Positions 6,867-16,433 of a stretch of DNA of 33,973 nt are shown here, piece by piece. Each line of letters opens with the position of its first letter. Position 1 is the first letter of the stretch. A program made the translations under genes and the position numbers. Source of the DNA: Bacteroidales bacterium (GTDB taxonomy: Bacteria > Bacteroidota > Bacteroidia > Bacteroidales > UBA3824); the NCBI GenBank assembly GCA_017544805.1, contig JAFYDK010000063.1, forward strand, positions 1-33,973. Reading direction: 5' to 3'. The notes under the pieces were generated by a model. It was given only the letters and a program-made list of their open reading frames with translations. It ran no database searches and was not told where the DNA came from.

Positions 6867-8184
6867 AAAATCTTTTCAACAGAAAAGCGCAGAAATAGGG
6901 GAAAGTATAAATATTGTTTTCAAAACCGATATTGGCGCGACAAAGTTTTATACCGTATTTAATATCAGCATAACGCTCATTTTTAATAAGTTCGCTCAAA
7001 GAGCGCGAACGGTTGTTTGAGGCTTTGACCTCAACGGGGACAAGAGATTTTTTTGTACGCAAGAAAAAATCCTCTTCCAATGTAGAATCTTCACGTTTGT
7101 AATAAAACAAATTATAACCCGATTTAGAAAGAGCCTCACCCACAAAATTTTCGTAAAGCGCACCTTTGTAAACTCCGAGGTTTTTATTAGAGCGCAAATC
7201 CTCTTGAGCCTCCTCGTCTAAGCAAGCCACCAGCAATCCCGTATCTTTGAAATAGATTTTATATTTTGTATCATCATAATTACCGTTTAATGGGAGTTCG
7301 GGGAAATTCAGACAGCGGCAAATATTAATAATTCCTGCATCATTAAGCCATTCCACACAGCCGAAATAATCCTTAAAACGGGCACCCGTTGCCACTTTAG
7401 AAATCTGAAACTTTTTGTTCTCTTTAGCTAATTGAACGGGGATATGATTGAAAACGTTTAAAACTCTTGTTTGGTCAAGCCCCGTAACATATTTTCTGAA
7501 ATCCTCTTTATAATCCTCAATCAAAGCCCTTTGTTTCATTAAAGAGCCTTCAAAAGTTCCTTTTTCGATATAACTGCTTACGATAGCGGGCATACCGCCC
7601 AAAATACAATAATCCAAAAACACGGAATTAAAAATTTTTAATTCCGATTCGCTGAAAGGTTTCAGTGTTATAAGGTTTTGTAAGAGTTCGTCCGCTATGC
7701 TTTCGGGATAACCTTTTGCCCAAAGGAATTCCTCAAAATCAATTGATTGCATTAGAAAATCAATTTTGTTTCCTACGCTGTTGCTTTCTATTTTTTGATA
7801 ATTGATACCGAGCATTGAGCCTGAGCAAATTACATCAAATCTGCCGTCGGCGTTAAAAAACTTCAGCGACGAGGCAATTTGCGGAAAATCTTGAAGTTCA
7901 TCGAAAAAAATCAAAGTTTTGTTTTCAATAAATTTTTTATGCGGGTCAATTCTTGAAATGTTTTTTATAATAGATGCCACATCATAACCGTCCTCTATGA
8001 TTGAGCGGTATTTGATTTCGAGGGCGAAATTTATTTCGATGAAATTTTCATAATTTTCCTTTGCGAATTTACGCACGGATTCGGTTTTACCTATTTGACG
8101 TGCGCCTTTTATAATCAGCGGCATTTTATCACCGCTATTTTTCCAATTTTTTAAATATATGTCGATTTTTCGTTTTAAATACAT
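6847..8184 (-). CDS. AAA family ATPase with DUF4143 C-terminal domain
   Basis: 445 residues. The N-terminal AAA_14 domain has Walker A GARQIGKT at 27-34 and Walker B LIFFDE with Asp95-Glu96. The C-terminal DUF4143 region includes KIYFKDTGLLVACL, YKGALYENFVGEAL and a PD-(D/E)xK-like pattern EEDFFL...VPVEVKA, which is typical for this family. These proteins are very common in Bacteroidetes and other anaerobes, often in many paralogous copies. Their biological role is not settled. The gene is a single-gene minus-strand unit between two plus-strand operons. No convincing promoter was found upstream at 8185-8262. Confidence 0.9.
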   Translation of the reverse strand: MYLKRKIDIYLKNWKNSGDKMPLIIKGARQIGKTESVRKFAKENYENFIEINFALEIKYRSIIEDGYDVASIIKNISRIDPHKKFIENKTLIFFDELQDFPQIASSLKFFNADGRFDVICSGSMLGINYQKIESNSVGNKIDFLMQSIDFEEFLWAKGYPESIADELLQNLITLKPFSESELKIFNSVFLDYCILGGMPAIVSSYIEKGTFEGSLMKQRALIEDYKEDFRKYVTGLDQTRVLNVFNHIPVQLAKENKKFQISKVATGARFKDYFGCVEWLNDAGIINICRCLNFPELPLNGNYDDTKYKIYFKDTGLLVACLDEEAQEDLRSNKNLGVYKGALYENFVGEALSKSGYNLFYYKREDSTLEEDFFLRTKKSLVPVEVKASNNRSRSLSELIKNERYADIKYGIKLCRANIGFENNIYTFPYFCAFLLKRFLKDAEW

Positions 8185-8206
8185 TGTGCTTATTTTTAGG
8201 GGTTTA

Positions 8207-8289
8207 ACAAAAAAATGAGGATATTTCAGGTATTTTTTTACACTTTTTAGAGCCTAAAAACGTTGCAATATTACAAAAAAATGAGGATA
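8207..8289 (+). repeat. Pair of 17-bp direct repeats, 66 bp apart
   Basis: ACAAAAAAATGAGGATA occurs at 8207-8223 and again at 8273-8289, in the intergenic region between the divergent ATPase and agmatine deiminase genes. Each copy includes an ATG, but the first reads into a stop after 11 codons. It may be a small local duplication or a pair of protein-binding sites. Nothing else in the sequence distinguishes these. Confidence 0.6.
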
Positions 8290-8370
8290 AAAAGAAAAAA
8301 ATATTTTTCGTTTTTCAAAAAAAATAGTTTAAATTCGCACCGAATATATAATGAAGAAAAAATAATAGAA

Positions 8371-9411
8371 ATGACAAAATACCGTTTACCGGCTGAGTTT
8401 GAAAAACATCAGGCCATTTTGATAATGTTTCCATATAGCGACAAGGAAGATTTTTCACCGAAACTTACCGCTGTTCAATATGAATTTGTTGAATTTATAA
8501 AACGCATATCCTTTTCAGAGACTTGCGTAGTAATTGTAAAAGATGCAAAACATGCGCATATTGTTTATCATCTTTTGCTTGATGCTTGTGCTCAGACGGC
8601 AAATATTAAATATATTGAATATCAGGCATACAGAGTTTGGATGAGGGACAGCGGTCCTATTCCTGTTTATGAAAACGAAACGGGCAAGATAGTATATTTG
8701 AACTTTAATTTCAACGCATGGGCAAATTATCACGCATATCCCAAAGATGACAAAGTACCGGAGGTTGTAGCTGAGTTTATGGAAAGGGAAACAGTGATGC
8801 CTGTTTATAACGGTAAACGAGTAACCTTAGAAGGCGGAGCAATTGACGTAAACGGTTCAGGAACGTTGCTTTGTACAGAAGAATGTTTGATGGACAAAAA
8901 CGTACAAGTAAGAAACGAAGGTTTTTCAAAACAGGATTATGAAAATGTTTTCAACGAGTATTTCGGCATAACAAACGTTATTTGGCTCGGCTGCGGCATT
9001 GCGGGCGACGACACACACGGACACGTTGATGATTTTTGCCGTTTTGTAAACCGTGATACAGTAATAATCTGCGACGAAGAAAACAAGAACGACATCAACT
9101 ATTTTGCACTTCAGGAGAATATCAGCCGCTTAAAAGATGCCAAACTCGAAGACGGCAAACCTCTGAATATTGTTAAAATACCGATGCCAGAACCTGTCTA
9201 TTATCGCGGCAACCGTCTGCCTGCAAGTTATGCAAACTTTTTGATAACGGAAAAATCGGTGTTAGTTCCTATTTATCAGGACATCAACGATGCCAAAGCC
9301 TTGAATATACTTTCATCTGTTTTCCCAACGCATAATGTTATAGGCGTTTCGGCAGTAAATATTGTTTGGGGCAGAGGCGGTCTGCACTGCTTAACACACG
9401 AGTTGTACTAA
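8371..9411 (+). CDS. aguA: Agmatine deiminase / peptidyl-arginine deiminase family protein
   Basis: 346 residues. The family hydrolyses the guanidine group of agmatine, giving N-carbamoylputrescine and ammonia, a step to putrescine. Visible signatures are WMRDSGP near residue 90, EGGAIDV, GDDTHGHVDD with His218, and the C-terminal GGLHCLTHE with the catalytic Cys340. The open frame extends upstream to 8263, but that extension is a lysine-rich low-complexity stretch. The ATG at 8371 starts the conserved MTKYRLPAEFEKH and gives the normal family length. A TAAATTCG box at 8330-8337 is a near match to the -7 consensus. N-carbamoylputrescine amidase (aguB), often a neighbour, is not in the window. 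The stop overlaps the sbcC stop by a few bases on the opposite strand. Substrate choice within the family is not certain. Confidence 0.88.
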   Translation: MTKYRLPAEFEKHQAILIMFPYSDKEDFSPKLTAVQYEFVEFIKRISFSETCVVIVKDAKHAHIVYHLLLDACAQTANIKYIEYQAYRVWMRDSGPIPVYENETGKIVYLNFNFNAWANYHAYPKDDKVPEVVAEFMERETVMPVYNGKRVTLEGGAIDVNGSGTLLCTEECLMDKNVQVRNEGFSKQDYENVFNEYFGITNVIWLGCGIAGDDTHGHVDDFCRFVNRDTVIICDEENKNDINYFALQENISRLKDAKLEDGKPLNIVKIPMPEPVYYRGNRLPASYANFLITEKSVLVPIYQDINDAKALNILSSVFPTHNVIGVSAVNIVWGRGGLHCLTHELY

Positions 9412-12400
9412 TTGAAAGAGATTTCAACAGTACTTTTAGTGTTGTCGCCCGTAGTTTTTTGAACCCGTATTTTAGCTGGAATACGTTCTTGAAGTTCTTT
9501 TACGTGCGATATTATACCGACTTGCCGTCCTTGATTTTTGAGTTTTTCCAACATGGTGATAACATGGTTTAAGGAATTTTCGTCAAGAGTTCCGAAACCT
9601 TCGTCAATAAAAAGTATTTGAGATTGAATACCATTTTGCATCATGTCGGAAAGACCGAGGGCAAGGCAAAGCGAAACCATAAAACTTTCTCCGCCGGAGA
9701 GTGTTGAAGCCGGACGCTCCACTCCCATTTCAAGATCGTGTACTATAATAGCAAGCGAATCGTTTTGACAAGTCAAAACATATTTATCAGTCAGTTTGTT
9801 AAGATTGTAATTAGCGTTTTTCAAAAGTATTTGCAGAGTATAGTTTTGTGCATAAACTCTGAGTTTTTTGCCGTCGAAAGATCCAAAAGCCTGATTTAAG
9901 ACAGACCAATCCTCCAAAAACTTATTAAGTTCTTCTTTTTCGCTTAGGATTTGTTGATATTTTTTACGGGAAATTTTATCAGTTTCAATTTTTACGGCAA
10001 TTTTGGAAAGCTGATTAAAAAACTCCTCATCTTGTTTTTTGAGTGTTTCATAGTTATTTTCTAACCGTGTTAAATCTTCTTCAGTAGAAAAAGGTTTCTT
10101 TAAATGGTTTTCCAGATTTTCACGGGCATCGCTCACGGATTGAACAGCCGTTAAAACAGAATTATCAATTTCAGAAAGTTTTTGAGATAGTCTTTCTCGG
10201 TATTCCAAAGAATATTCCAAAAGTTTCAAAGCCGATTCCAAAGTAAGATTCCAATCAGGATTTTCGGCATTTGTCTTTTGAATCAAGAGGTTGAACTCCT
10301 CATTCAAAGCATTTTCCTTGTCAGACAATTCTTTTTGATAAGAAGACAAGTTTTTTTGTTTGACTTCCAATTCAGTAATTTTTTGCGGCAAAATAGAATA
10401 ATCCACATCAAGAGTTTTTTGAGAAGATATTTCAACGTCTTTGAAACTGTTGCGCAAAAGTTCAATCTTTTCTGACTGAGAGAAAATTCTTGAATAATCT
10501 GCCAAAAGAGGTTTCTTTTCTTCGATACTATTTTCTAAACTTTTAAAAATCTTATAACTGTCATCAACCTTTTGTTTGAAATCAGAAGAATTTTCCTCAA
10601 TTAAAGCCATGCTTTTTTCTTTCGGGAAATAGACATTCAGTTTGTTTAAAATATCCTGACGCTCAAGAAGAAGGTTTTGTTTAAAATTCAAAAACTCGTT
10701 TAATGAATTTTTTAAGACGGAAATAGAATTTTCCAATTGTTGTTTTTGATTTTTAAGATTTTCAACCTTTTGATTTGCTTTTTCAAAGTTTTCTCTTGCG
10801 GTTTTTTCTTTCAAAGAAAGCGAATCAAAATGTCTTCTTATGGTCGTGATTTGAAGTTTACGCTCCTCAAAAACGCTTTTAAAAGCGGGAATTTTTTCTT
10901 TTAACTCTTCAGGAGAATTGAGTTGCAAGTTTTCCGATTTACTAAAAAAATCAACGGCTTTTTTCAGTCGAAGATTTAGAGCTAAGATTTTCTCCTTGTA
11001 AGGTTCGACCTCAGGTTCGAGTTTTTTGATAGAAAGTTCCAAAGAGGAGTTTTCAGCGTTTTTGGCAGCAATTTTATTTTCTGAATTTATCAATTCTCTT
11101 TCCTTTTCATCACGGCGGTTTTTGATGTCATTGAGTTGAGTTTGAATAATTTCGTCGGTGTAAGAGGCAAAAGGATGCTCCGTACTGCCACAAACGGGAC
11201 ATTTCTGCCCTGCTTTCAGAGTTTTGCGCAATTGCTCGACGTTTTTGTTAGCCATCAACTGCTGTGCCTCAAAAAGTGATTTTAAGGTTTCAAATTCGAT
11301 TTTCGTTTTATCACGAAGAGAATAAAAACCTTTCAGAATATCCTTGTTTTTTTCGATAACGAGCTTATTTTCTTTGAGTTGCGTTTCGATATTTTTCAGA
11401 TTCTGAAAATTGTTTTCATAATCGTTGAAAATCTTTTCCGCAGCCAAAACGTATTTGATTTTCTCGTCCAATTTGATTTCCTCATCAGTAATTTCTTTTA
11501 AATTGACTTTAGAAATCTCTGAAGTTATTTTATCCAAATTTTCTTTCAAATTTGCTTTTTCTTTTTCTAACAAGGAAAAATCAGACGAGAGTTTTTCTAA
11601 TTCTTTTTCAGAACTTAGAATTTTGTTTTCGGTTTGAGAAATTTTTGAGAGTTCGTTGTTAATTTTCAGATTAACACCGCTAAAATTATCAAAAAGCGAG
11701 TCCACGGCTTGGATATTATCATAAAGAGTTTTGTTTTTTGAATACTCCGAATATTTGATTTCCAAAGCGTTAAGAGTATTTTCCAAAGCGTTTTTCTCTC
11801 CCTTCAACGAATTATAAGCGCTAAAACACTTTACAAACTGCGATTGAAGTTCTTGAAATTCGTTTTCAAAAAGTTTTTTTTCGTTTTTTACCTCAGACAA
11901 TTTGTTTTTTAGGGGTAAAAAATCCCGCGACGAAACCTCCAATTGTTTTTCCAAAAGCCGCTCCGAAGAAGATTGTTTTTGAACGGTTTCCGCTTTTTCT
12001 TTTTCTAAAGTTTTTTGCTTTAATGTTTTATCAAGTTCGATAAAAGTTTTTTTCCAATTAATCTTGTTTTGAACAGTTTGGATTTGATTTTTAAGCTTTT
12101 CTGACAAAGAAACACAATTCTTTTTTTCGTCAGAGAGTTTTAAAATTTCATCATCCGAAAGCAGTTGAATTTCTTTCAAAGAGTTATCCTTAAATTCGAT
12201 TTCGGTTTTGCAGTTTTTGTATTTTTCATAAATTTTAAGGGAAATTTTCTCGTAAATATCCGTATCTGTCAGCATTTGAAGAATTTCTGACTTTTTGTCA
12301 GCTGCGGCAAAAAGAAATTTTGAAAACTGATTTTGAGCGAGCATAACGCAACGTATGAAACGGTCAAAATTCAGCCCGGTAAGTTTTTCAATTTCCGAAG

Positions 12401-12842
12401 AAAACTCTTTTTGCTTATCTGTTATAACCTCTTCTTGAGAGGATTTTATAACGTAAAGCGTATTTTTAGCTGGTTGAAGCGTACCTGAAAACTTCTGACC
12501 GGCTCTATGGACTTCCCATTCGGCTTTATAAATTTTTCCCTGAGCCTCAAAAACAGTTGCCGCCAAAGCCTTTGAAGTACCGTGCCGCATAATATGCCTA
12601 GAGTCAGAAGTCTTGTTAATCGTGGAATTTTCCAAGTAAATAGTCTCTTGCGTGGTGCTGTCAAACCTCGGAGTAAGACCGTAAAGCGAAAGACAAACGG
12701 CGTCGGTTATCGTACTTTTGCCCGCGCCCGTATCGCCACAAATCAAAAACAGCGGTGAATTTTTCAAAGGTTCGCTGCTAAAATCAATTTCGGCATTCTC
12801 TATCGTTGCAAGATTTTGTATTATGATTTTAAGAATTTTCAT
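9408..12842 (-). CDS. sbcC: Exonuclease subunit SbcC (Rad50-like ATPase)
   Basis: 1144 residues, cytoplasmic. It is the SMC-like ATPase half of the SbcCD nuclease, which cuts hairpins and processes double-strand ends. Walker A GDTGAGKST is at 36-44. A long coiled coil follows, interrupted by the zinc hook CPVC at 548-551, then a second coiled coil, the ABC signature LSGG (Ser1049-Gly-Gly) and Walker B LFIDEGFG with Asp1080 and Glu1081. The length is slightly above that of E. coli SbcC, with the extra residues in the coiled coils. It starts 15 bases after the sbcD stop, so the two subunits are co-transcribed. The gene ends tail to tail with the deiminase gene, overlapping by 4 bases. Confidence 0.96.
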   Translation of the reverse strand: MKILKIIIQNLATIENAEIDFSSEPLKNSPLFLICGDTGAGKSTITDAVCLSLYGLTPRFDSTTQETIYLENSTINKTSDSRHIMRHGTSKALAATVFEAQGKIYKAEWEVHRAGQKFSGTLQPAKNTLYVIKSSQEEVITDKQKEFSSEIEKLTGLNFDRFIRCVMLAQNQFSKFLFAAADKKSEILQMLTDTDIYEKISLKIYEKYKNCKTEIEFKDNSLKEIQLLSDDEILKLSDEKKNCVSLSEKLKNQIQTVQNKINWKKTFIELDKTLKQKTLEKEKAETVQKQSSSERLLEKQLEVSSRDFLPLKNKLSEVKNEKKLFENEFQELQSQFVKCFSAYNSLKGEKNALENTLNALEIKYSEYSKNKTLYDNIQAVDSLFDNFSGVNLKINNELSKISQTENKILSSEKELEKLSSDFSLLEKEKANLKENLDKITSEISKVNLKEITDEEIKLDEKIKYVLAAEKIFNDYENNFQNLKNIETQLKENKLVIEKNKDILKGFYSLRDKTKIEFETLKSLFEAQQLMANKNVEQLRKTLKAGQKCPVCGSTEHPFASYTDEIIQTQLNDIKNRRDEKERELINSENKIAAKNAENSSLELSIKKLEPEVEPYKEKILALNLRLKKAVDFFSKSENLQLNSPEELKEKIPAFKSVFEERKLQITTIRRHFDSLSLKEKTARENFEKANQKVENLKNQKQQLENSISVLKNSLNEFLNFKQNLLLERQDILNKLNVYFPKEKSMALIEENSSDFKQKVDDSYKIFKSLENSIEEKKPLLADYSRIFSQSEKIELLRNSFKDVEISSQKTLDVDYSILPQKITELEVKQKNLSSYQKELSDKENALNEEFNLLIQKTNAENPDWNLTLESALKLLEYSLEYRERLSQKLSEIDNSVLTAVQSVSDARENLENHLKKPFSTEEDLTRLENNYETLKKQDEEFFNQLSKIAVKIETDKISRKKYQQILSEKEELNKFLEDWSVLNQAFGSFDGKKLRVYAQNYTLQILLKNANYNLNKLTDKYVLTCQNDSLAIIVHDLEMGVERPASTLSGGESFMVSLCLALGLSDMMQNGIQSQILFIDEGFGTLDENSLNHVITMLEKLKNQGRQVGIISHVKELQERIPAKIRVQKTTGDNTKSTVEISFN

Positions 12843-12857
12843 CGCTTCAAGTGTTTT

Positions 12858-14051
12858 TTAGTTGATTTCTTCAATAATCTGCGCTAACATTTCAGCATAT
12901 TTGTCCGGCATTTCTGTTTTTTGTTTGGACAAAAAAATCTCTTTCATGATTTTTAGCGGATCGGCATTTTTGAACTCCTCAGCACTAAAAGTACGTATCT
13001 GGTTTTGAGAGTTTTCACCGTTTTGATAATTATTTTTAAAAGTACAGAATTTTGCTTTTTTGTCTTTTAAAATTTCAATTAAAACGGCTTTGTTGTCAGG
13101 ATTAACAAATTCATAAAGCAAATTAACCTCCAAATACATTTCCTTGTCATCGGGCAAATCAAGTAGAGCTTTTTTTACTCCGGCAAGATTTTGAGGCGTC
13201 TCAGGAACAGTTAAAAGCGGAATCAAAGGCGGAAGACTTTCCAATCGGATTTCGCTGATTTCCTTTCCCGAAAATTCCACAACCGTCAATGAATGTTTGT
13301 AATCCTTTTCGGCGAAAGAAAACGGTATAGGCGAACCCGAATATCTTATATATTTTTTCCCGTCAACGGGTTGAGGTTTGTGAATATGTCCTAATGCAAG
13401 ATACGAAATACCTTGAGGAAATTCGTCGGAATCTATACTGTCAAGACCGCCCGTCTGTCCGCCCGAAGATGTTGAATAAACGGCATTAGAGGTCGTAAGA
13501 TGACCAGTTGCAATTATAGGTACGTCCTTTCCTTGTGCTCTTATTAACGCCCTTTCTACAACCTGAGAATAAATTTTGCCGACAGTCATATCACCCGAAA
13601 AATCGCCCCGCCTTAAAAAAGGAACAGCACAAACCACGGCTTTGAGTTCTCCCCCATTGTCTAAAACCTCCAAAACCATAGAATCAAAATCTATGCTGCC
13701 ATCCTCTAATCTTGGCACACAGCCTACAACACGGACTTTAAAACTTTTCAGAATCTCTTTCGGCGCATTCAGATACGAGGGCAAATCATGATTACCGCCT
13801 GTTATAATTATCTCTAAATCAGGAAATTCGTTATGCAAATCATTAATAAGTCCATAATAAGTTCCGGCAACAAAATTTCCCGGTGAAGCCGTATCAAAGA
13901 CATCACCGGAGACTATTAAAATATCAATATCATTTTCCCGTAAAGATATTTTCAACTTCGAGAAAAAATCTTCAAATTCCCTTTGCCGCCCGTAGTTATA
14001 AAGGTCTTTACCCAAATGCCAATCGGCTGTGTGCAACAAATTTACTTGCAT
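12858..14051 (-). CDS. sbcD: Exonuclease subunit SbcD (Mre11-like nuclease)
   Basis: 397 residues. It is the metallophosphoesterase half of SbcCD. Metal-binding motifs are in order: Asp10 and His12 in HTADWHLG, GDVFD with Asp50, GGNHD with Asn87 and His88, the ATGHLT segment, and LGHIHKP. The C-terminal domain is the usual SbcD capping region. The ATG at 14051 lies inside the end of the upstream GH95 gene (10-base overlap), so translation is probably coupled to it. MQVNLLHTADWH is the expected family start. Confidence 0.96.
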   Translation of the reverse strand: MQVNLLHTADWHLGKDLYNYGRQREFEDFFSKLKISLRENDIDILIVSGDVFDTASPGNFVAGTYYGLINDLHNEFPDLEIIITGGNHDLPSYLNAPKEILKSFKVRVVGCVPRLEDGSIDFDSMVLEVLDNGGELKAVVCAVPFLRRGDFSGDMTVGKIYSQVVERALIRAQGKDVPIIATGHLTTSNAVYSTSSGGQTGGLDSIDSDEFPQGISYLALGHIHKPQPVDGKKYIRYSGSPIPFSFAEKDYKHSLTVVEFSGKEISEIRLESLPPLIPLLTVPETPQNLAGVKKALLDLPDDKEMYLEVNLLYEFVNPDNKAVLIEILKDKKAKFCTFKNNYQNGENSQNQIRTFSAEEFKNADPLKIMKEIFLSKQKTEMPDKYAEMLAQIIEEIN

Positions 14052-16330
14052 TTTATAACTTCAATTTTTTCGTTTAACGGATTGTCGATTTTCAAATCCG
14101 TGATTTTCCCATTTTCCCAAGAACATTCCACTGAAATTTCTCCGCGAGCTTTAAGTCCTTTAAAATGACCGCTTTCCCAAACATCAGGAATTGCAGGAAG
14201 AATTTTTATAATTCTTGTTCCGTCCGCTTTTACTTCATGGCTTTGCAACAACATTTCCATCAAACCCGCACTGCCGCCAAAATTACCGTCAATCTGAAAA
14301 GGCGGATGCGAACAGAACATATTTTTGAAAGTTCCCGCTCCTGAACCCGAATAATTAACGGTATTGCCCCATTCATCCGGCGCACATTTCGTTGTTATGA
14401 CCGGGTTCATAAGATTTTTGAAAAGTTTGTAAGCATGGTTTCCATCTCCTAAACGTGCCCAAAAATTGATTTTCCAAGCTCTTGACCATCCCGTTCCTTC
14501 ATCACCGCGGCGGTTAAGCGTCTGTTTTGCTGCCTGATAAAGTTCGGGCGTATTAATCGTAGTTCCCGGATAAAGTCCGAAAAGATGACTTACATGACGG
14601 TGATGAATTTCAGTTTCCTGATAATCCTCAAGCCATTCCTGAAGATAACCATTGGGTGAAATTTTCATCTTAGGAAGTCTTGAGGCTGTCTCTTTCAAAA
14701 GTGCTGAATAATCAGCATCGGTTTTAAGAATTTCCGAGGCCTGCTCCACAGCTGAAAAAATCTCCAAACAAATCTGCGTGTCCATCGTCGGACCCAAACA
14801 AACACAACATCTCTGACCGTCTTTCAAAAATGCGTTTTCGGGCGAGGTACTCGGACCTGTTACCAAACAGCCGTTATATTCAATTAAATTCTCTCTTAAA
14901 AACTCCGCCGCACCCTTCAAAATAGGATAAACACGTTTTAAATAGTTTTCGTCCTTTGTAAAAAGATAATGTTCCCAAAGTTGAAGCGCAAGCCATGCAC
15001 CTCCTGTAAAAGTTGCTCCCCAAGACGGGTCTTCGCTCGGCGCAGTAAAACGCCACGCATTAGCCAAAACGTGTCCTGCCCAACCATTTGTACCGTAAAA
15101 ATCCCGTGAAGTTTTTTCACCGGATTCAACAAGCGATTCCACATATTTTGTTATCGGCTCCGAAAGGTCAGAAAGATTGCCCGGCTCCATAGGCCAATGA
15201 TTCATCTGAACATTGATATTCAAATGATAATCACCGTTCCAAGCCGTATGAATAGCGTCAGCCCAAATGCCCTGAAGATTAGGCGGCAAAACAGAATTAA
15301 CACTTGAAGAAATCAAAAGATAACGTCCGAACTGAAGATACAAAGCCGCAGAATCAACAGCCTTAATTTTACCGTTAATATCGGTTTTGCCCATTTCAAC
15401 AGAAACTCTGTCGAAATATTTTTTGTATTGCGTTAGATGATTTTCTTTTAAAATTGAATAATCTTTAGGTGAAACGTTTATTATAGATTCCACATTGTTA
15501 CGAATTGTTGCAAAATCGTTATGCACCTCGCCCTTAAAGACTTTTTCGTAATCCGTACCGGCACTTATTAAAATAATTGCTTGATTTTCCGTCTGTTTGA
15601 TAACTTTTGCAACGGCAATAAATTTTACGCCTTCTTTTTGTTCGTCACCGCTATCAAGCATACCTTTCATAACCGAAGCAGAATCGTTTTTGATAAATTC
15701 CACACGCTCGTCCCTTAAAAAATCAAACGAAAATTTCAAAGGTGCGTTTTCGGTTTCAAGTTTTATAACAATGACATTCTGCGGAATCGAAACAAAATAT
15801 TCACGTCTGAATTTTGCTTTTTTACCGTTATAATTGAATGAAAAAGAAGTATTTGCGACAGCATCGTTCAAATTAAGAAAACGTTTATAATCAGAAAACG
15901 AAGTATCGGAAAACATTTCAGAACAGTCGATTTGAAATTTTCCGAGCGTTTGATAACAACCGTATTTCGGATTTGTACTTCCGCCGTCAAGACACGTAAA
16001 ATGCTCTTTCATAAGTTTTTCAGCAGCTATATTGTCGCCCTCAATAAGTTTTTTTCGGATTTTGGGCAACCAGTCTTTCGCTTTAGGATTCGAGACGTCC
16101 CACTCAGAGCCAGACCACATCGTTTCTTCATTCAAAACGAGAGTTTCTTTTGTGATTCCTCCGTCGGGCATTGCGCCGAGTCTGCCGTTTCCAAGCGGCA
16201 AGGTTTCTTCCCACATCTTGGCAGGAGAAGAAAAATTAATAGTTAAAGCATCTATCTCTTTTTGAAAGCTGTTTTGACAAGCACAAAACATTGTGAAAAT
16301 AGGAACTATAATTTTTAAAAGTTTTGTCAT
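14042..16330 (-). CDS. Glycoside hydrolase family 95 protein (alpha-L-fucosidase type), lipoprotein
   Basis: 762 residues. GH95 enzymes remove alpha-1,2-linked L-fucose, or in some members L-galactose, from glycans such as mucin or plant xyloglucan chains. The N-terminal signal ends in FCAC, with Cys18 as likely lipid attachment. No acidic run follows, so a periplasmic-side anchor is more likely than surface display. The family sequence LGNGRLGAM is near residue 47. Active-site positions by comparison with AfcA of Bifidobacterium are the NIN segment with Asn371 and Asn373, Glu498 in TSPENAF and Asp681 in QIDGNFGG, so the enzyme looks intact. It is the first gene of a three-gene unit with sbcD and sbcC, an odd pairing. 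The closeness suggests shared transcription, not a shared function. Confidence 0.92.
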   Translation of the reverse strand: MTKLLKIIVPIFTMFCACQNSFQKEIDALTINFSSPAKMWEETLPLGNGRLGAMPDGGITKETLVLNEETMWSGSEWDVSNPKAKDWLPKIRKKLIEGDNIAAEKLMKEHFTCLDGGSTNPKYGCYQTLGKFQIDCSEMFSDTSFSDYKRFLNLNDAVANTSFSFNYNGKKAKFRREYFVSIPQNVIVIKLETENAPLKFSFDFLRDERVEFIKNDSASVMKGMLDSGDEQKEGVKFIAVAKVIKQTENQAIILISAGTDYEKVFKGEVHNDFATIRNNVESIINVSPKDYSILKENHLTQYKKYFDRVSVEMGKTDINGKIKAVDSAALYLQFGRYLLISSSVNSVLPPNLQGIWADAIHTAWNGDYHLNINVQMNHWPMEPGNLSDLSEPITKYVESLVESGEKTSRDFYGTNGWAGHVLANAWRFTAPSEDPSWGATFTGGAWLALQLWEHYLFTKDENYLKRVYPILKGAAEFLRENLIEYNGCLVTGPSTSPENAFLKDGQRCCVCLGPTMDTQICLEIFSAVEQASEILKTDADYSALLKETASRLPKMKISPNGYLQEWLEDYQETEIHHRHVSHLFGLYPGTTINTPELYQAAKQTLNRRGDEGTGWSRAWKINFWARLGDGNHAYKLFKNLMNPVITTKCAPDEWGNTVNYSGSGAGTFKNMFCSHPPFQIDGNFGGSAGLMEMLLQSHEVKADGTRIIKILPAIPDVWESGHFKGLKARGEISVECSWENGKITDLKIDNPLNEKIEVIKCK

Positions 16331-16355
16331 CTTTTTTTCGTTTGGGTTTATGCTG

Positions 16356-16363
16356 CAAATTTA
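16356..16363 (-). promoter_or_regulatory. -7 box of the GH95-sbcD-sbcC unit
   Basis: On the minus strand TAAATTTG matches TAnnTTTG, 25 bases before the GH95 start. The expected TTG about 20 bases upstream is not present (the site reads CTTTAG). Only the -7 half is supported. Confidence 0.5.
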
Positions 16364-16433
16364 CATATTTTTTTTATTTTTTTTGCTAAAGATTTTTTCT
16401 TACCTTTACCGAAATTAAAAATAAGAAAATATT

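Noticed and set aside
8263..8370. Longer N-terminus for the agmatine deiminase gene
   Set aside because: The extension is lysine- and A-rich low-complexity sequence including the 17-bp direct repeat. The conserved protein starts at the ATG at 8371, and a near-consensus -7 box lies inside the extension.
16382..16408. Full promoter for the CHAT gene (TTTG and TACCTTTA)
   Set aside because: The spacer is only 15 bases and the -7 box ends in A instead of G, so it does not meet the consensus.
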